Shown: positions 17,761-27,285 of the stretch, in pieces
Position numbering within the stretch: position 1 is the stretch's first letter
Layout of the letters: each line of letters opens with the position of its first letter
Assembly (NCBI GenBank): GCA_030680355.1
Contig: JAUXVF010000029.1
Coordinates: 124,001 to 188,000 of the forward strand
DNA length: 64,000 bases
Direction of reading: 5' to 3'
Origin: Caulobacter sp.
GTDB taxonomy: Bacteria; Pseudomonadota; Alphaproteobacteria; Caulobacterales; Caulobacteraceae
Translations under genes and position numbers: made by a program
The notes under the pieces: model-generated
The model's input: the letters and a program-made list of their open reading frames with translations, nothing else
What the model was told of the DNA's origin: nothing
Databases searched by the model: none

Positions 17761-18765
17761 TCAGGGCTTGGGGTCGGGCGGGGTCTCTTCGCGGACGCTG
17801 CGGACCAGATCCTCGGCGGCGTCATTGGGGCTGGTCGCGACTCGGTCGGCCGGGGCCGCATGGTCTTCCCGTTCCAGGCGCAGCGCCTTGAGCGCATCGC
17901 CGCCCTCCTCCCCGAACAGGCTCCGGATCCGGATGTCGCGCTGGGGGAAAGGAATCTCGATGTTGTGCCGGCGCAGGGCGTCGTCGATGGCCCAGGTATA
18001 GGCCGCGTGCATCGACTGCGGCCGCTTGGCGGCGTCCAGGGTCGGCCAGACCACCAGTTCGAAATTCAGCGAGGAATCGCCGAACCCGATCAACCACACC
18101 TGAGGCTTGCGACTTTCGATGTTGTAGAGGGTGAAGGGTACGGCCTGGGCGGCCTCCATGGCGGCCAGGCGCACCTTGTCCTTGTCGACGCCATAGGCGA
18201 CGCCGAACGGGATATGGATGCGGCGGGTGTCGTCGTTGAGGGTCCAGTTGGTGACCGGGTTCTCGATCAGCCGCGAGTTGGGCACCAGGATATCGATATT
18301 GTCGTTGGTCCGGATGCGGGTGGCGCGGGGCCCGATCTCCTGCACCAGGCCGCGGGTGCCGTTTTCGATCTCGATATAGTCGCCAATGTTCAGCACCCGG
18401 TCGAAGATCAGCACCAGGCCGGAGACGAACTCCTTGACCACCCCCTGCAGGCCCAGACCGACACCGACGCCCAGGGCCCCGGCGAACACCGCCAGGGAGC
18501 TGAGGTTCAGCCCCATGGTCGACAGCCCGGCCACGATACCGAAGATGACCAGCCCGTAGGTCGACAGCTTTTCGACGATATAGATCGACCCGACGTTGCG
18601 GCCGACCTTGTGGCGAACCTTGCGCAGGCCGGCCTGCACCAGCCGCGAGGCGATCATGGCGACGATGATGATCGACAGGGCCGTGACCACCCCGCCCACC
18701 GTGACGGTCGAGCGGCCCAGGGTGATCAGGGCGACGCCGGTCAGTCCGGCCAGATCTTCAAGCAT
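17761..18765 (-). CDS. MscS family mechanosensitive channel
   Basis: The 334-residue protein has three predicted membrane helices. The pore helix TM3 is Gly/Ala-rich (AVFAGALGVGVGLGLQGVVKEF), followed by the cytoplasmic beta domain (DRVLNIGDYIEI, then ATRIRTNDNIDILVPNSRLIENPVTNW). The arrangement is that of small-conductance osmotic channels in the inner membrane, which open under tension to release solutes. It has a hydrophilic C-terminal tail of about 40 residues. It starts one base after the xerD stop and may be co-transcribed with it. Confidence 0.92.
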   Translation of the reverse strand: MLEDLAGLTGVALITLGRSTVTVGGVVTALSIIIVAMIASRLVQAGLRKVRHKVGRNVGSIYIVEKLSTYGLVIFGIVAGLSTMGLNLSSLAVFAGALGVGVGLGLQGVVKEFVSGLVLIFDRVLNIGDYIEIENGTRGLVQEIGPRATRIRTNDNIDILVPNSRLIENPVTNWTLNDDTRRIHIPFGVAYGVDKDKVRLAAMEAAQAVPFTLYNIESRKPQVWLIGFGDSSLNFELVVWPTLDAAKRPQSMHAAYTWAIDDALRRHNIEIPFPQRDIRIRSLFGEEGGDALKALRLEREDHAAPADRVATSPNDAAEDLVRSVREETPPDPKP

Positions 18766-18766
18766 G

Positions 18767-19702
18767 TCAGGTTCCGGCGGGCTTGGCCGGCGCCTGGGGC
18801 GGTCGGCCTAAAGGATGTTTGGTTCGCACCACCTCGGCCAGGCGTTCCCCGGCGACGTGGGTGTAGATCTGGGTTGTGGCGATATCGGCGTGGCCGAGCA
18901 AGGTCTGCACGACACGCAGGTCGGCGCCGCCCTCCAGCAGATGGGTGGCGAAGGCGTGGCGAAGGACGTGGGGACTGACCCTGGCGGGATCGATGCCGGC
19001 GGCCAGGGCGGATTCCTCCAGCAGCTGGGAGAATCGCCGGGGGGTTAACCGCCCGCCCTTGCCACGCGATGGAAACAGCCAGGGATTGGCGGCGTCGCCC
19101 TTGGGCAGGAAGTCCTTGCGCACCCCCAGCCAGGCCTTGACCGCCGTGCGGGCGGCGCCGTTCATCGGCGCCAGCCGCTCCTTGCCGCCCTTGCCCCTGA
19201 CGATCAGATAGGCCGGGTCCCGCGCCAACGCCGCCAGCGGCAGGGCGACCAGCTCGGACACCCGCAGGCCGGAGGCGTAGGTCAGCTCAATCAGGCAGGC
19301 CAGGCGCAGACCCTGGCCTCCGTCCCGCGCCGCCGCCGCGGCGATCAGCCCCTCGACCTCGGCGCGCGTCAGCACCCTGGGCAGGGGCCGCCCCCGGCGC
19401 GGCGCCTCGACCCGGCGGGAAGGATCGTCGGGCCGCCAGCCCTCACCCAGCACGAACCGGTAGAACTGGCGCACCGCTGACCGCCGCCGCGCCGCCGTGG
19501 CCGGCGACAGGCCCGCCGCGCCCAGCCCGGCGAACCAGGCCTCGATATCTTCCGCCGAGGCGGTCGACAGGTCCTCCCCGCGCCGTTTCAGAAAGGCCGA
19601 GACGTCGGCCAGGTCCTTGCCGTAGGCGGTCAGGGTGTTTTTCGCGGAGGCCCGCTCGACCGACATCATTTCCAGAAACGCCTCGGTCCAGGCCTGGCTC
19701 AT
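18767..19702 (-). CDS. xerD: Tyrosine recombinase XerD
   Basis: The 311-residue recombinase has the SAM-like core-binding N-domain and a catalytic domain with the full set: Arg147 (GLRVSEL), Lys171, His245 and Arg248 ([15 protein letters not shown]), His271 (LLGHADI) and Tyr280. XerD acts with XerC at dif to resolve chromosome dimers at the division septum. The length and the single-copy housekeeping surroundings fit XerD rather than a phage integrase. Its ATG overlaps the stop of the secreted-protein gene upstream (ATGA). Confidence 0.9.
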   Translation of the reverse strand: MSQAWTEAFLEMMSVERASAKNTLTAYGKDLADVSAFLKRRGEDLSTASAEDIEAWFAGLGAAGLSPATAARRRSAVRQFYRFVLGEGWRPDDPSRRVEAPRRGRPLPRVLTRAEVEGLIAAAAARDGGQGLRLACLIELTYASGLRVSELVALPLAALARDPAYLIVRGKGGKERLAPMNGAARTAVKAWLGVRKDFLPKGDAANPWLFPSRGKGGRLTPRRFSQLLEESALAAGIDPARVSPHVLRHAFATHLLEGGADLRVVQTLLGHADIATTQIYTHVAGERLAEVVRTKHPLGRPPQAPAKPAGT

Positions 19703-20877
19703 CGTCCGCCCGCCAGCCCCTCGATGGCGATCGCCCTGGCGTCGATATCCAGACCGACCTTGCGCAGGGCCGCAACGATGCGCGCCCGATCCAGAGCGGC
19801 CGGCCCCTTGGTCCCGGCTTCGAGGGCGATGGCCAGGGCCAATAGCGCCGTCTCGCCCTTGAGCCCCAGGGCGGCGGCCCGGTCGAGACCCATCAGCAGG
19901 CCGGGCGAGGCGGTGCTCTTGCCGAGGTCGACATGGGTCAGCCGGGCGCGCGCTTCGGGACTGAGGGCGCCGCCCATGGCTTCGAGCAGAAGGATGCGGC
20001 CAACCATGTCCGGCCGGGCGCGGGACGGCGCGGCCGCGGCCTCATCCAGCAGGCTGTCGATGATTCCGGTTGTGCCAAGCGAGGCGATGATCATCGAGTG
20101 AGCCACCACCTGGTCTTCGCTTTCGAGCGGGGGCAGTTCGGACCACAGCATGCGGGCGATGGCCGGCGCGGCCGTCGACCGGGCCGGCTCGGGATCCAGG
20201 GCCAGCCGTCGCGACATCGCCATCTCCAGGCCGTTGCGCAGGGACGCCGGGTCCGGGGCCGCGGCCCCGCCCAGAACCCCGGCCATCAGGCGCGCATAGA
20301 CCGGATCACGGTCCCGATCATTGGCCAGGCTCAAGGTCAGATGGGCCTTGCCGCGCTGGCCGGCGATGGCTTCGCAATAGGCGCGCAGCCGCAGCCAGTA
20401 GATGTCGGCCCGGTCGACCGAAAGCTGGTCGGAGATGCGGCAGGCGGTGTCGTCCTGTCCCGCGATCAGCGCCGCCTCGGCGGCGGCGGCGGCGAGGGCG
20501 CCATTGGTCGACACCCCCGGCGCCCGCTCGACGGCCGTCCAGGCGATGTGCGCCTCGCCCATCGAGAGCAGGGCTCTCACCCGCGCCGCGGCAAGGTCGG
20601 GGTCGCGCCCGGCCTCGCCGGGGCCGGCGACGCCGGCGCGCAGAATGCGGCGGGCCAGGTCCGTCGCCGCCGGGGTGATCGGCTTGCCGTCCAGCTGGGG
20701 AATGATCTCCCGCGCGATCGATGGCGAGGTTCCGCGCCAAAGATCGGTGGGCAGGCCGGTGTCCCGGTCGCCCAGCGAGAAGTAATCAGGCGCTGCCAGC
20801 GTCTGGACCTCCACCTGGGCGGAGGCGGGACCGGCGAGCAGGGCGGCGACAATGACGACGGTGATCAGCGAGCGCAT
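19699..20877 (-). CDS. Secreted helical-repeat protein coupled to xerD
   Basis: The 392-residue protein begins with a signal peptide (MRSLITVVIVAALLAGPASA). Its mature part is rich in Ala and Leu, with repeating short helices such as the AARVRALLSMGEAHIAWTAV type, so a TPR-like alpha-solenoid is likely. I recognise no catalytic motif. Translation is coupled to xerD by an ATGA overlap, and the gene diverges from aroK. The start at 20877 places the signal peptide at the N-terminus; longer forms would bury it. A periplasmic or envelope role is inferred only from the signal peptide. Confidence 0.78.
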   Translation of the reverse strand: MRSLITVVIVAALLAGPASAQVEVQTLAAPDYFSLGDRDTGLPTDLWRGTSPSIAREIIPQLDGKPITPAATDLARRILRAGVAGPGEAGRDPDLAAARVRALLSMGEAHIAWTAVERAPGVSTNGALAAAAAEAALIAGQDDTACRISDQLSVDRADIYWLRLRAYCEAIAGQRGKAHLTLSLANDRDRDPVYARLMAGVLGGAAAPDPASLRNGLEMAMSRRLALDPEPARSTAAPAIARMLWSELPPLESEDQVVAHSMIIASLGTTGIIDSLLDEAAAAPSRARPDMVGRILLLEAMGGALSPEARARLTHVDLGKSTASPGLLMGLDRAAALGLKGETALLALAIALEAGTKGPAALDRARIVAALRKVGLDIDARAIAIEGLAGGR

Positions 20878-20963
20878 GTCCGGAACCCTAACATTAGTCT
20901 GCGGATGAAGGGGAGACAGGTTACAGCCTTGGCTCAGCCCGTCCCTCTCGTGTAAAGCCATGA

Positions 20964-21518
20964 ATGGCCATGACCGCCGACCCCAGCCTTCGCCGCAAGA
21001 CCATCGCCCTCGTCGGCCTCATGGGCGTGGGCAAGAGTAGTGTCGGCCGCCGGCTGGCCCTGGCCCTGAACCTGCCGTTTCGCGACGCCGACGCCGAGGT
21101 CGAGACGGCGGCGGGCCGCACCATCGCTGAAATTTTCGACGACTATGGCGAAGCCGCCTTCCGCGATGGCGAGCGCAAGGTGATCGCCCGGCTGATGGAT
21201 GAAGGCCCTCACGTCCTGGCCACCGGCGGCGGCGCCTTCGTCAATGACGACACCCGCGCCCTGATCAAGGCGCAGGCCATCTCGATCTGGCTGAAGGCCG
21301 ACCTCGACCTGCTCGCCCGCCGCATCGGCCGCAAGGACACTCGCCCCCTGGTGCGCGACAAGGACCCGCTGCCGGTCCTGCGCGAACTGGCGGAAGCTCG
21401 CTACCCCCTCTACGCCCAGGCCGATATCACGGTGGAAACTGGCGATACGCCCCACCAGGAAGCCGTGGCCGCCCTGATCGAGGCCCTGACCCTGCACGTT
21501 GCCGGAGCCGAGACGTGA
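20964..21518 (+). CDS. aroK: Shikimate kinase
   Basis: Shikimate kinase phosphorylates shikimate at O3, the fifth step toward chorismate. The 184-residue protein has the Walker A loop GLMGVGKSS, the shikimate-binding DADAEVE and ATGGGAF motifs, and the lid region [11 protein letters not shown] 20964 is used; ATG 20970 is an equal alternative. Its stop overlaps the GTG of aroB, giving the common aroK-aroB operon in which both enzymes serve the same pathway. Confidence 0.95.
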   Translation: MAMTADPSLRRKTIALVGLMGVGKSSVGRRLALALNLPFRDADAEVETAAGRTIAEIFDDYGEAAFRDGERKVIARLMDEGPHVLATGGGAFVNDDTRALIKAQAISIWLKADLDLLARRIGRKDTRPLVRDKDPLPVLRELAEARYPLYAQADITVETGDTPHQEAVAALIEALTLHVAGAET

Positions 21519-22627
21519 TTCAGACGATCCCCGTGGGCCTTGGCGCCCGCAGCTATGACGTCCTTGTGGGCCCGGGCCTGATCGACCGGGCCGGCGAACA
21601 CATCGCGCCGTTCCTCCCGGCCCGGCGGACGACCATCGTCACCGACAGCAACGTCGGCGCCCACCATGGCGAACGCCTGGCCGTGTCGCTGGAGCAGGCG
21701 GACGTGGCCGTCGATGTCATCACCGTGCCGGCCGGCGAGGAGAGCAAGAGCTTCGCGGGCCTGGCCGATCTCTCGGACCGGCTGCTGGCGCTGGAGCTGG
21801 ACCGGGGCGACGTGATCATCGCGTTCGGCGGCGGCGTGGTCGGCGACCTGGCCGGCTTCGCGGCCTCGATCTACAAGCGCGGCATCGACTTCATTCAGGT
21901 TCCCACCAGCCTGCTGGCCCAGGTCGACAGCTCGGTGGGCGGCAAGACCGCCATCGACACGTCGCGGGGCAAAAACCTGATCGGCGCCTTCCATCAGCCC
22001 CGCCTGGTGCTGGCTGATCTCGACATCCTGGCCACCCTGCCTGACCGCGAGATGGCCTGCGGTTACGCCGAGGTGATCAAGTACGGCATGTTGGGCGACG
22101 AAACCTTCTTCGCCTGGCTGGAGACTAACGGCGCCGACGTGCTGGCGCGGGACACCGCCGCCCTGGCCCAGGCCGTGGGCCGGTCGGTTGAAATGAAGGC
22201 GGAGATCGTCGCCGAGGATGAGACCGAAAAGGGCCGCCGCGCCCTGCTCAACCTCGGCCACACCTTCGCCCATGCCCTGGAGGCCGAGACCGGCTACGGC
22301 GAAACGCTCAAACACGGCGAGGCCGTGGCGGCCGGCTGCGGCCTGGCCTTCCGCTTCTCCGTCGCCCTCGGTCATTGCCCGCCCGCCGACGCCGACCGGG
22401 TCGCGCGCGCCCTGAAGGCCGCCGGCCTTCCGGGCGGCATGGCCGATGTTCCGGGCTATCCGTTCAACGCCGACCGCCTGATTCACCACATGGCCCAGGA
22501 CAAAAAAGCCCAGGCCGGCGCCCTGACTTTCATCCTCGCCCGCCGCATCGGCGAGGCGTTCACGGCCAAGGGCGTCGATCCCGACGCCCTGCGCCAATTC
22601 CTGATAACCGAGGGAGCACTCCCGTGA
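21515..22627 (+). CDS. aroB: 3-dehydroquinate synthase
   Basis: AroB converts DAHP to 3-dehydroquinate using NAD and a divalent metal. The 370-residue protein shows [34 protein letters not shown] and the metal ligands in [20 protein letters not shown] and KHGEAV. GTG 21515 overlaps the aroK stop, and its own stop overlaps the GTG of the following CBS-domain gene, so three genes are read as one unit. Confidence 0.96.
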   Translation: MIQTIPVGLGARSYDVLVGPGLIDRAGEHIAPFLPARRTTIVTDSNVGAHHGERLAVSLEQADVAVDVITVPAGEESKSFAGLADLSDRLLALELDRGDVIIAFGGGVVGDLAGFAASIYKRGIDFIQVPTSLLAQVDSSVGGKTAIDTSRGKNLIGAFHQPRLVLADLDILATLPDREMACGYAEVIKYGMLGDETFFAWLETNGADVLARDTAALAQAVGRSVEMKAEIVAEDETEKGRRALLNLGHTFAHALEAETGYGETLKHGEAVAAGCGLAFRFSVALGHCPPADADRVARALKAAGLPGGMADVPGYPFNADRLIHHMAQDKKAQAGALTFILARRIGEAFTAKGVDPDALRQFLITEGALP

Positions 22628-23922
22628 CCGTCCCGGCCATTCTGATAGGCCTTGCGCCCACCCTTGTGGCCCTGATCACGGCCTCAGGCCTGATCTCCGC
22701 GTCCGAAACCGCCATGACCGCCGCCAGTCGCGGCCGCATGCACCAGCTTGAGCGGGAGGGCGACAAGGCCGCCGCCCGGGTCAACCGGATGATGGCTGAT
22801 CAGGAGAACATGATCGGCGCCATCCTGCTCTCCAACAACGCCATCAACATCCTGGCCACGGCCCTGACCACGGCGGTGCTGTCCAGCATGGGCGAGTATG
22901 GCGTCGCGGCGGCCACCGCTATCATGACAGTTGTGATCGTCATCTTCGCCGAGATCCTGCCCAAGACCCTGGCCATCACCCGACCCGAGGCCGTGGCCCG
23001 CACCCTGTCCCTGCCGATCCTCTGGCTGGTCCGGATCTTCGGCCCCCTGGCGCGCGGCGCGCAGTGGATCGTGCGCATGACCCTACGGCCCTTCGGCATC
23101 AACCTGTCGATGGAGACCGACGTCCTGGCCGCTCACGAGGAGATCCGCGGCGCGGTCGAGTACCACCACTCTGAAGGCGTCGTCGAAAGCCGCGACCGCC
23201 GCATGCTGGGCGGCGTGCTCGACCTGTCGGAAATGGACGTCTCCGACGTCATGGTGCATCGCAAGTCCGTCGACATGCTCGACGCCGCCATGCCGCCCCG
23301 CGAGCTGATCCGTCACGCCATGGACCTGGGCCACAGCCGGCTGCCGCTGTGGCGCGACAACCCCGACAATGTCGTCGGGGTGCTCAACGTCCGGGACCTG
23401 GTCAAGGTCATGGCCCAGAACGACGTTGACCTCGACGAGCTCGACGTGGCCGGCCTGGCTCGCAAGCCCTGGTTCGTGCCCGAAACCACCAAGCTCAAGG
23501 ATCAGCTCAACGCCTTCCTCAAGAAGCGCAACCACTTCGCCCTGGTGGTCGATGAGTACGGCGGTCTGCAGGGCGTCATCTCCCTTGAGGACATTCTCGA
23601 GGAGATCGTCGGCGAGATCGACGACGAGCACGATTCCGCCGTTGAGGGCCTGCGTCCCCAGCCCGACGGCTGGATCGAGGCGGCCGGCATCGTCACCGTC
23701 CGCGACCTCAACCGCGCCCTGGATTGGGACCTCCCGGACGACCAGGCGGTGACCATCGCCGGTCTGCTGATCCAGGAAGCCCAGGCCATTCCGGAGGAAG
23801 GCGAGACCTTCACATTCTACGGCCACCGCTTCGAAGTGGTCCGCCGTCGCCGCAACCAGATCACCGCGCTTCGGATAAGCCCGCCCCTGGCCGCCAGCCC
23901 CGACTGGCCCGAATCGGGTTGA
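22624..23922 (+). CDS. CNNM/CorC family membrane protein with CBS domains
   Basis: The 432-residue protein has an N-terminal DUF21 (CNNM) membrane domain with four hydrophobic segments ([19 protein letters not shown] is characteristic), a pair of CBS domains ([12 protein letters not shown] and [23 protein letters not shown]) and a C-terminal CorC_HlyC domain ending in [11 protein letters not shown]. Related proteins export or regulate Mg2+ (CorB/CorC, YhdP) although many are annotated as hemolysins. It is joined to aroB by a GTGA overlap. Mg2+ or Co2+ transport is the best guess; nucleotide binding by the CBS pair is likely. Confidence 0.87.
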   Translation: MTVPAILIGLAPTLVALITASGLISASETAMTAASRGRMHQLEREGDKAAARVNRMMADQENMIGAILLSNNAINILATALTTAVLSSMGEYGVAAATAIMTVVIVIFAEILPKTLAITRPEAVARTLSLPILWLVRIFGPLARGAQWIVRMTLRPFGINLSMETDVLAAHEEIRGAVEYHHSEGVVESRDRRMLGGVLDLSEMDVSDVMVHRKSVDMLDAAMPPRELIRHAMDLGHSRLPLWRDNPDNVVGVLNVRDLVKVMAQNDVDLDELDVAGLARKPWFVPETTKLKDQLNAFLKKRNHFALVVDEYGGLQGVISLEDILEEIVGEIDDEHDSAVEGLRPQPDGWIEAAGIVTVRDLNRALDWDLPDDQAVTIAGLLIQEAQAIPEEGETFTFYGHRFEVVRRRRNQITALRISPPLAASPDWPESG

Positions 23923-24001
23923 TTTGATCGGGAACCCGAGCCTGACTGGTCGCGTTCTGGCTTGGCGGGGCCGAATCTCGAGCCTGTTCAGAGGATGGTG
24001 A

Positions 24002-25078
24002 GTGGCGCGTCTACCGGACAAGCAGGAATTGAGCGATCCCGCCCAGACGGCGCGGGTGGATGCGCTTGAGTCCGCCCTGGCCGAGCTTGAAGCCCGTCGT
24101 CGAGCCGAGTCGGCGCTGGGCGAGACGCTGTCGTTCGCCCTGTCGGCGGCTCGCATGGGCTCCTGGAGCCTGGACGTCGCCACGCGCGGCTATGAAGCCT
24201 CGGACCTCTGCAAGGCCAACTATGGCCGCCGGCCGGACCAGATCTTCACCTTCGAAAACCTTGTGGCGGCCGTTCATCCCGGCGATCGGACGCGGATGCT
24301 CAAGGCCATCGAGACCGCTATTCGCGATGGATCCGACTACGACATCGAGTACCGGGCGGTGATTCCGACCGGCGAAGTGCGGTGGGTTCACGTCCGCGGC
24401 AGGGCCGATCGTGATCCGGTAAGCGGGGCCGCGCGGCGGATGGCCGGGGTCTCCCTCGACGTTACCGATCGTCGGCGGGCCGAGGATCGCCAGCAGATGC
24501 TGCTCAACGAGCTCAATCACCGGGTCAAGAACACCCTCGCGGCGGTGCAGTCGATCGCCTACCAGACCCTCCGGTCCGCGGCCTCCCCGGCTGAGTTCCA
24601 CGAGGCCTTCGAGGCCCGGATCATGGCCCTGTCCCAGACCCACAACCTCTTGACCCTTCAGGGTTGGGAGAGCGCCAGCCTGCGCGACGTCATCGCCGCG
24701 GAACTGGAGCCGTTTGGCGGCGAAGGCCGGGCCGTTATCGACCGGACGCCGGATGTTCAACTCAGCCCCAAGGCCGCTGTCGCCCTGGGCATGGCCTTCC
24801 ATGAACTGGCCACCAACGCGGTGAAACATGGCGCCCTGTCGACGCCCGGTGGATGCACCCGCGCGGGCTGGGAGGTGGAAAGCGACACGCTCACCCTCCG
24901 TTGGAGCGAGCGCGGCGGCCCGCCCGTAAAGGAACCAGCCAGCCAGGGATTTGGCAGCCGGCTTCTGCAGCAGGGTCTGGCGGCGGAACTCGGCGGCAAG
25001 GTCGAGCTACGATTTCACCCAGAGGGTCTGGAATGCACGATGAAACTGCCCATGGCTGTGCTGGAGGGCAAGGAGTGA
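24002..25078 (+). CDS. PAS-containing HWE family sensor histidine kinase
   Basis: The 358-residue protein has no membrane segment. A short coiled coil (about 15-40) leads into one PAS domain (about 45-158). The HWE kinase core follows: H-box LNHRVKNTLA with His173, N-box HELATNAVKH with Asn272, the diagnostic WSE at 301-303, and GFGSRLL. The PAS lacks the NCRFLQ cysteine motif, so it is not a LOV light sensor. GTG 24002 is the first start after an in-frame stop. The stop overlaps the GTG of a single-domain receiver, its likely partner. HWE kinases of this group often feed the PhyR general stress system; no phyR is in the window. Confidence 0.9.
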   Translation: MARLPDKQELSDPAQTARVDALESALAELEARRRAESALGETLSFALSAARMGSWSLDVATRGYEASDLCKANYGRRPDQIFTFENLVAAVHPGDRTRMLKAIETAIRDGSDYDIEYRAVIPTGEVRWVHVRGRADRDPVSGAARRMAGVSLDVTDRRRAEDRQQMLLNELNHRVKNTLAAVQSIAYQTLRSAASPAEFHEAFEARIMALSQTHNLLTLQGWESASLRDVIAAELEPFGGEGRAVIDRTPDVQLSPKAAVALGMAFHELATNAVKHGALSTPGGCTRAGWEVESDTLTLRWSERGGPPVKEPASQGFGSRLLQQGLAAELGGKVELRFHPEGLECTMKLPMAVLEGKE

Positions 25079-25449
25079 CCACGACTGTGACGTCTCTGAA
25101 GGGTTTGCGCATTCTCGTGGTCGAAGACGAGATGCTGGTGTCCATGTTGCTCGAGGACATGCTGGGGGACTTCGGCTGTGTCGTCGTCGGCCCGGCCCCG
25201 GACCTGGACGAGGCCATGTCCCTCGTCGAAAAGGGCGAGATCGACGCGGCCCTGCTTGACGTCAATGTATCCGGCCGCCCGATTTTCCCTGTCGCCGACG
25301 CCCTGCGCGAGCGCGGCGTGCCCTACATCTTCGCCAGTGGTTATGGCGAAGCAGGCCTGACCGACGCCCATCGCGGCGCCCCGGTCCTGCAGAAGCCGTT
25401 CCGCCAGGCCGATCTGGAACGGACCTTGACCGCGCTTGTGGCGTCCTGA
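25075..25449 (+). CDS. Single-domain response regulator
   Basis: At 124 residues this is only a receiver domain: acidic residues in VVEDE, phospho-acceptor Asp62 (ALLDVNV), the Ser in FASGYGE and the Lys in LQKPFR. It is translationally coupled to the HWE kinase by GTGA. With no output domain, it may act as a phosphate sink or as an adaptor, as LovR does for LovK in Caulobacter. That parallel is inference from gene arrangement and not from direct similarity. Confidence 0.9.
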   Translation: MTTTVTSLKGLRILVVEDEMLVSMLLEDMLGDFGCVVVGPAPDLDEAMSLVEKGEIDAALLDVNVSGRPIFPVADALRERGVPYIFASGYGEAGLTDAHRGAPVLQKPFRQADLERTLTALVAS

Positions 25450-25459
25450 CGGCCGGCGC

Positions 25460-25732
25460 CTAGCCCTCGCCCGGCGCCAGCGCCTTGACTGACAGGGCGT
25501 GAACCGGACCGGCCAGTTCCTCAGACAGAGCGGCGTGAACCTGCCTCTGGCGAGCGACCCGGGAGGCCCCGACAAAGGCCCGTGATTCGATCAGCACGTT
25601 GAAATGGCTCTGCCCGCCCTCGCGTGCGCCGGCGTGGCCGGCATGCCGTGCGGAGTCATCGACGACCTCCAGACGGTCCGGCGCGAAGGTCCGGGTCAAT
25701 TTTTCGCGGATTAAGTCCGAAATCGTGGTCAT
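25460..25732 (-). CDS. bolA: BolA family protein
   Basis: This is a 90-residue class II KH-like fold: DLIREKLTRTFAPDRLEVVDDS, then the Gly/His-rich loop with SHFNVLIESRAFVGASRVARQRQVH, the classic BolA helix-turn region. BolA proteins bind monothiol glutaredoxins and [2Fe-2S] clusters and help regulate morphology and iron use. A BolA-DnaJ-cobS neighbourhood is common in alphaproteobacteria. It diverges from the DnaJ-like gene with a 50-base gap. Confidence 0.93.
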   Translation of the reverse strand: MTTISDLIREKLTRTFAPDRLEVVDDSARHAGHAGAREGGQSHFNVLIESRAFVGASRVARQRQVHAALSEELAGPVHALSVKALAPGEG

Positions 25733-25782
25733 TTTCCAAGGTCAATTCTTGAATGCGAAAGGTTGGGCCTCATACTTGGCTT

Positions 25783-26439
25783 ATGGCAGACGCCTTTCAA
25801 TACCGACCGAAACTCGTGGACATCCGCGTTCGCCCCCCAAAACCCGGGGAGGCGGAGGCTGAAGCCGACGTCAACGCCCTTAAGCCGGGAGAGCGTCGCT
25901 GTGACCACCCCGACTGTCTGACGGTGGCCACGGCCCGTGCGCCGAAGGCCCGTGACATGCCCGGCCAGTTCTACTGGTTCTGCCAGCCGCACGCGGCCCA
26001 GTACAACAAGCAGTGGAACTTCTTCGCCGGCATGAGCGACGACGCCGTCGCCCAGGCCCAGGCCAGCCGCTTCACCGGCGACCGGCCGACCTGGAGCTTC
26101 AAGGCCTCGAATCGGTCGCGGGAAGCCGCCGCCCAGGCCAAGGGACCGATGGGCTGGAATGATCCCTTCAGCCTGTTCGGCTTCGGCCGCGCTGATCGCT
26201 CCGGCATCGACGCCCCGCCCGAGGAGGCCGGCGATCGTCAGCTGGGCAAGCTCGAACGCAACGCCATGGCCGACCTCGACCTGCCCCACACCGCCAAGGC
26301 GGCCGAGATCCGCATCCGCTACACCGAGCTGGTCAAACGCTGCCACCCCGACTCCAACGGCGGCGACCGCAGCGCCGAACACAAGCTGCAGCGGGTGCTC
26401 AAGGCCTGGAAGACGCTCAAGAAGGCGGGCCTGGCCTAG
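25783..26439 (+). CDS. DnaJ domain protein with N-terminal zinc-like motif
   Basis: The 218-residue protein has its J domain at the C-terminus, with HPD at 188-190 (VKRCHPDSNGG). This is the reverse of ordinary DnaJ, where the J domain is first. Near the N-terminus Cys40, Cys45, Cys67 and His70 form a plausible zinc site (C-x4-C...C-x2-H). Proteins of this arrangement sit between bolA and cobS in many alphaproteobacteria; they would recruit DnaK to a particular client. The client is unknown. Start 25783 (MADAFQ) is preferred to an upstream ATG that overlaps the bolA promoter region. Confidence 0.87.
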   Translation: MADAFQYRPKLVDIRVRPPKPGEAEAEADVNALKPGERRCDHPDCLTVATARAPKARDMPGQFYWFCQPHAAQYNKQWNFFAGMSDDAVAQAQASRFTGDRPTWSFKASNRSREAAAQAKGPMGWNDPFSLFGFGRADRSGIDAPPEEAGDRQLGKLERNAMADLDLPHTAKAAEIRIRYTELVKRCHPDSNGGDRSAEHKLQRVLKAWKTLKKAGLA

Positions 26440-26483
26440 ACATCGGCCCTGTTGCTCGTCCCCGGAGCCTGACCCGGCGCGGG

Positions 26484-27212
26484 CTACGGCCGGGATGACC
26501 GTTGGGAATCGCCCATCGGCCAGACCCGGTCCGCCGCCTGCACGGCCATCCACCAGGTCAGGGCCCAGCCGCCGCCCAGCACCCAGCCGGCCAGCACGTC
26601 CGACGGCCAGTGGACGCCCAGATAGACCCGGCTGAGACCCACCAGCACCGCGATGACCGCCGCGCCGGCGAACGCGAACACCTTCACCCGCCGCGATGCC
26701 GCGAACCGCGCCACCAGCGCCCCCAGGGTCAGATAAACGACCGCCGACAGCATGGCGTGGCCGCTGGGAAAGCTGGCGTTGATCGCCTCGACCAGCCGCA
26801 GGGCCGGTTCCGGACGGTCCCGGCCAAACACCAGCTTGAGACCCTGGCTGATGGCCACGCCGCCGCCCGAGGCCAGCAGCAGCACCGCCGCCTCGCGCCA
26901 GCGCCGCAGGGCGGCGAACAGCCCGGCCACGAACAGGACCAGCAACGACAGCACCGTCACCGATCCCAGGGCGGTGACGTCCATGGCCGCCGTGGTCAGC
27001 CAGTGCGGCCCCAGCGGCGTGGCGGGGTCATGGTGCGCCCTCAGACTCATCAGGATGGCCCGGTCGATGCCGCGGGTCTCGCCCTCGCTGACCTCGCCGG
27101 CGATATTGAGAAAGCCGGCGGTCGCGATCACCACGATCAGAAACGCGGCCACGAAAGCCGCCTCCCGCCGCGCGAAATCGAGGGCCTGCCCCAGGCGTCG
27201 CCGACTGATCAT
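26484..27212 (-). CDS. PAP2 family lipid phosphatase
   Basis: The 242-residue membrane protein has about six hydrophobic segments and the three PAP2 motifs: KLVFGRDRP, FPSGHA and SRVYLGVHWPSDV. These define acid phosphatases that remove phosphate from phosphatidic acid, undecaprenyl pyrophosphate or similar lipids on the outer face of the inner membrane. It is inserted, in opposite orientation, between the dnaJ-like gene and cobS. The exact lipid is not predictable. Confidence 0.9.
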   Translation of the reverse strand: MISRRRLGQALDFARREAAFVAAFLIVVIATAGFLNIAGEVSEGETRGIDRAILMSLRAHHDPATPLGPHWLTTAAMDVTALGSVTVLSLLVLFVAGLFAALRRWREAAVLLLASGGGVAISQGLKLVFGRDRPEPALRLVEAINASFPSGHAMLSAVVYLTLGALVARFAASRRVKVFAFAGAAVIAVLVGLSRVYLGVHWPSDVLAGWVLGGGWALTWWMAVQAADRVWPMGDSQRSSRP

Positions 27213-27285
27213 GCCATGAGCTCCAACTATTTCCTCGAACGCCTGTTTGCTGAACGCCGTTTAGGCGCTAATCGATCTGACCATC

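Noticed and set aside
18767-19702. Tyrosine recombinase as a sign of an integrated element
   Set aside because: It has the length and full motif set of housekeeping XerD, is coupled to a cellular gene, and no phage gene, att repeat or tRNA is nearby.
24002-24475. LOV photoreceptor domain in the HWE kinase
   Set aside because: The flavin-binding NCRFLQ motif and its Cys are absent from the PAS region.
26440-26483. Another dispersed repeat between the DnaJ-like and PAP2 genes
   Set aside because: Only loose CCCGG/CCGGG complementarity is seen, too short and imperfect to call a family copy.
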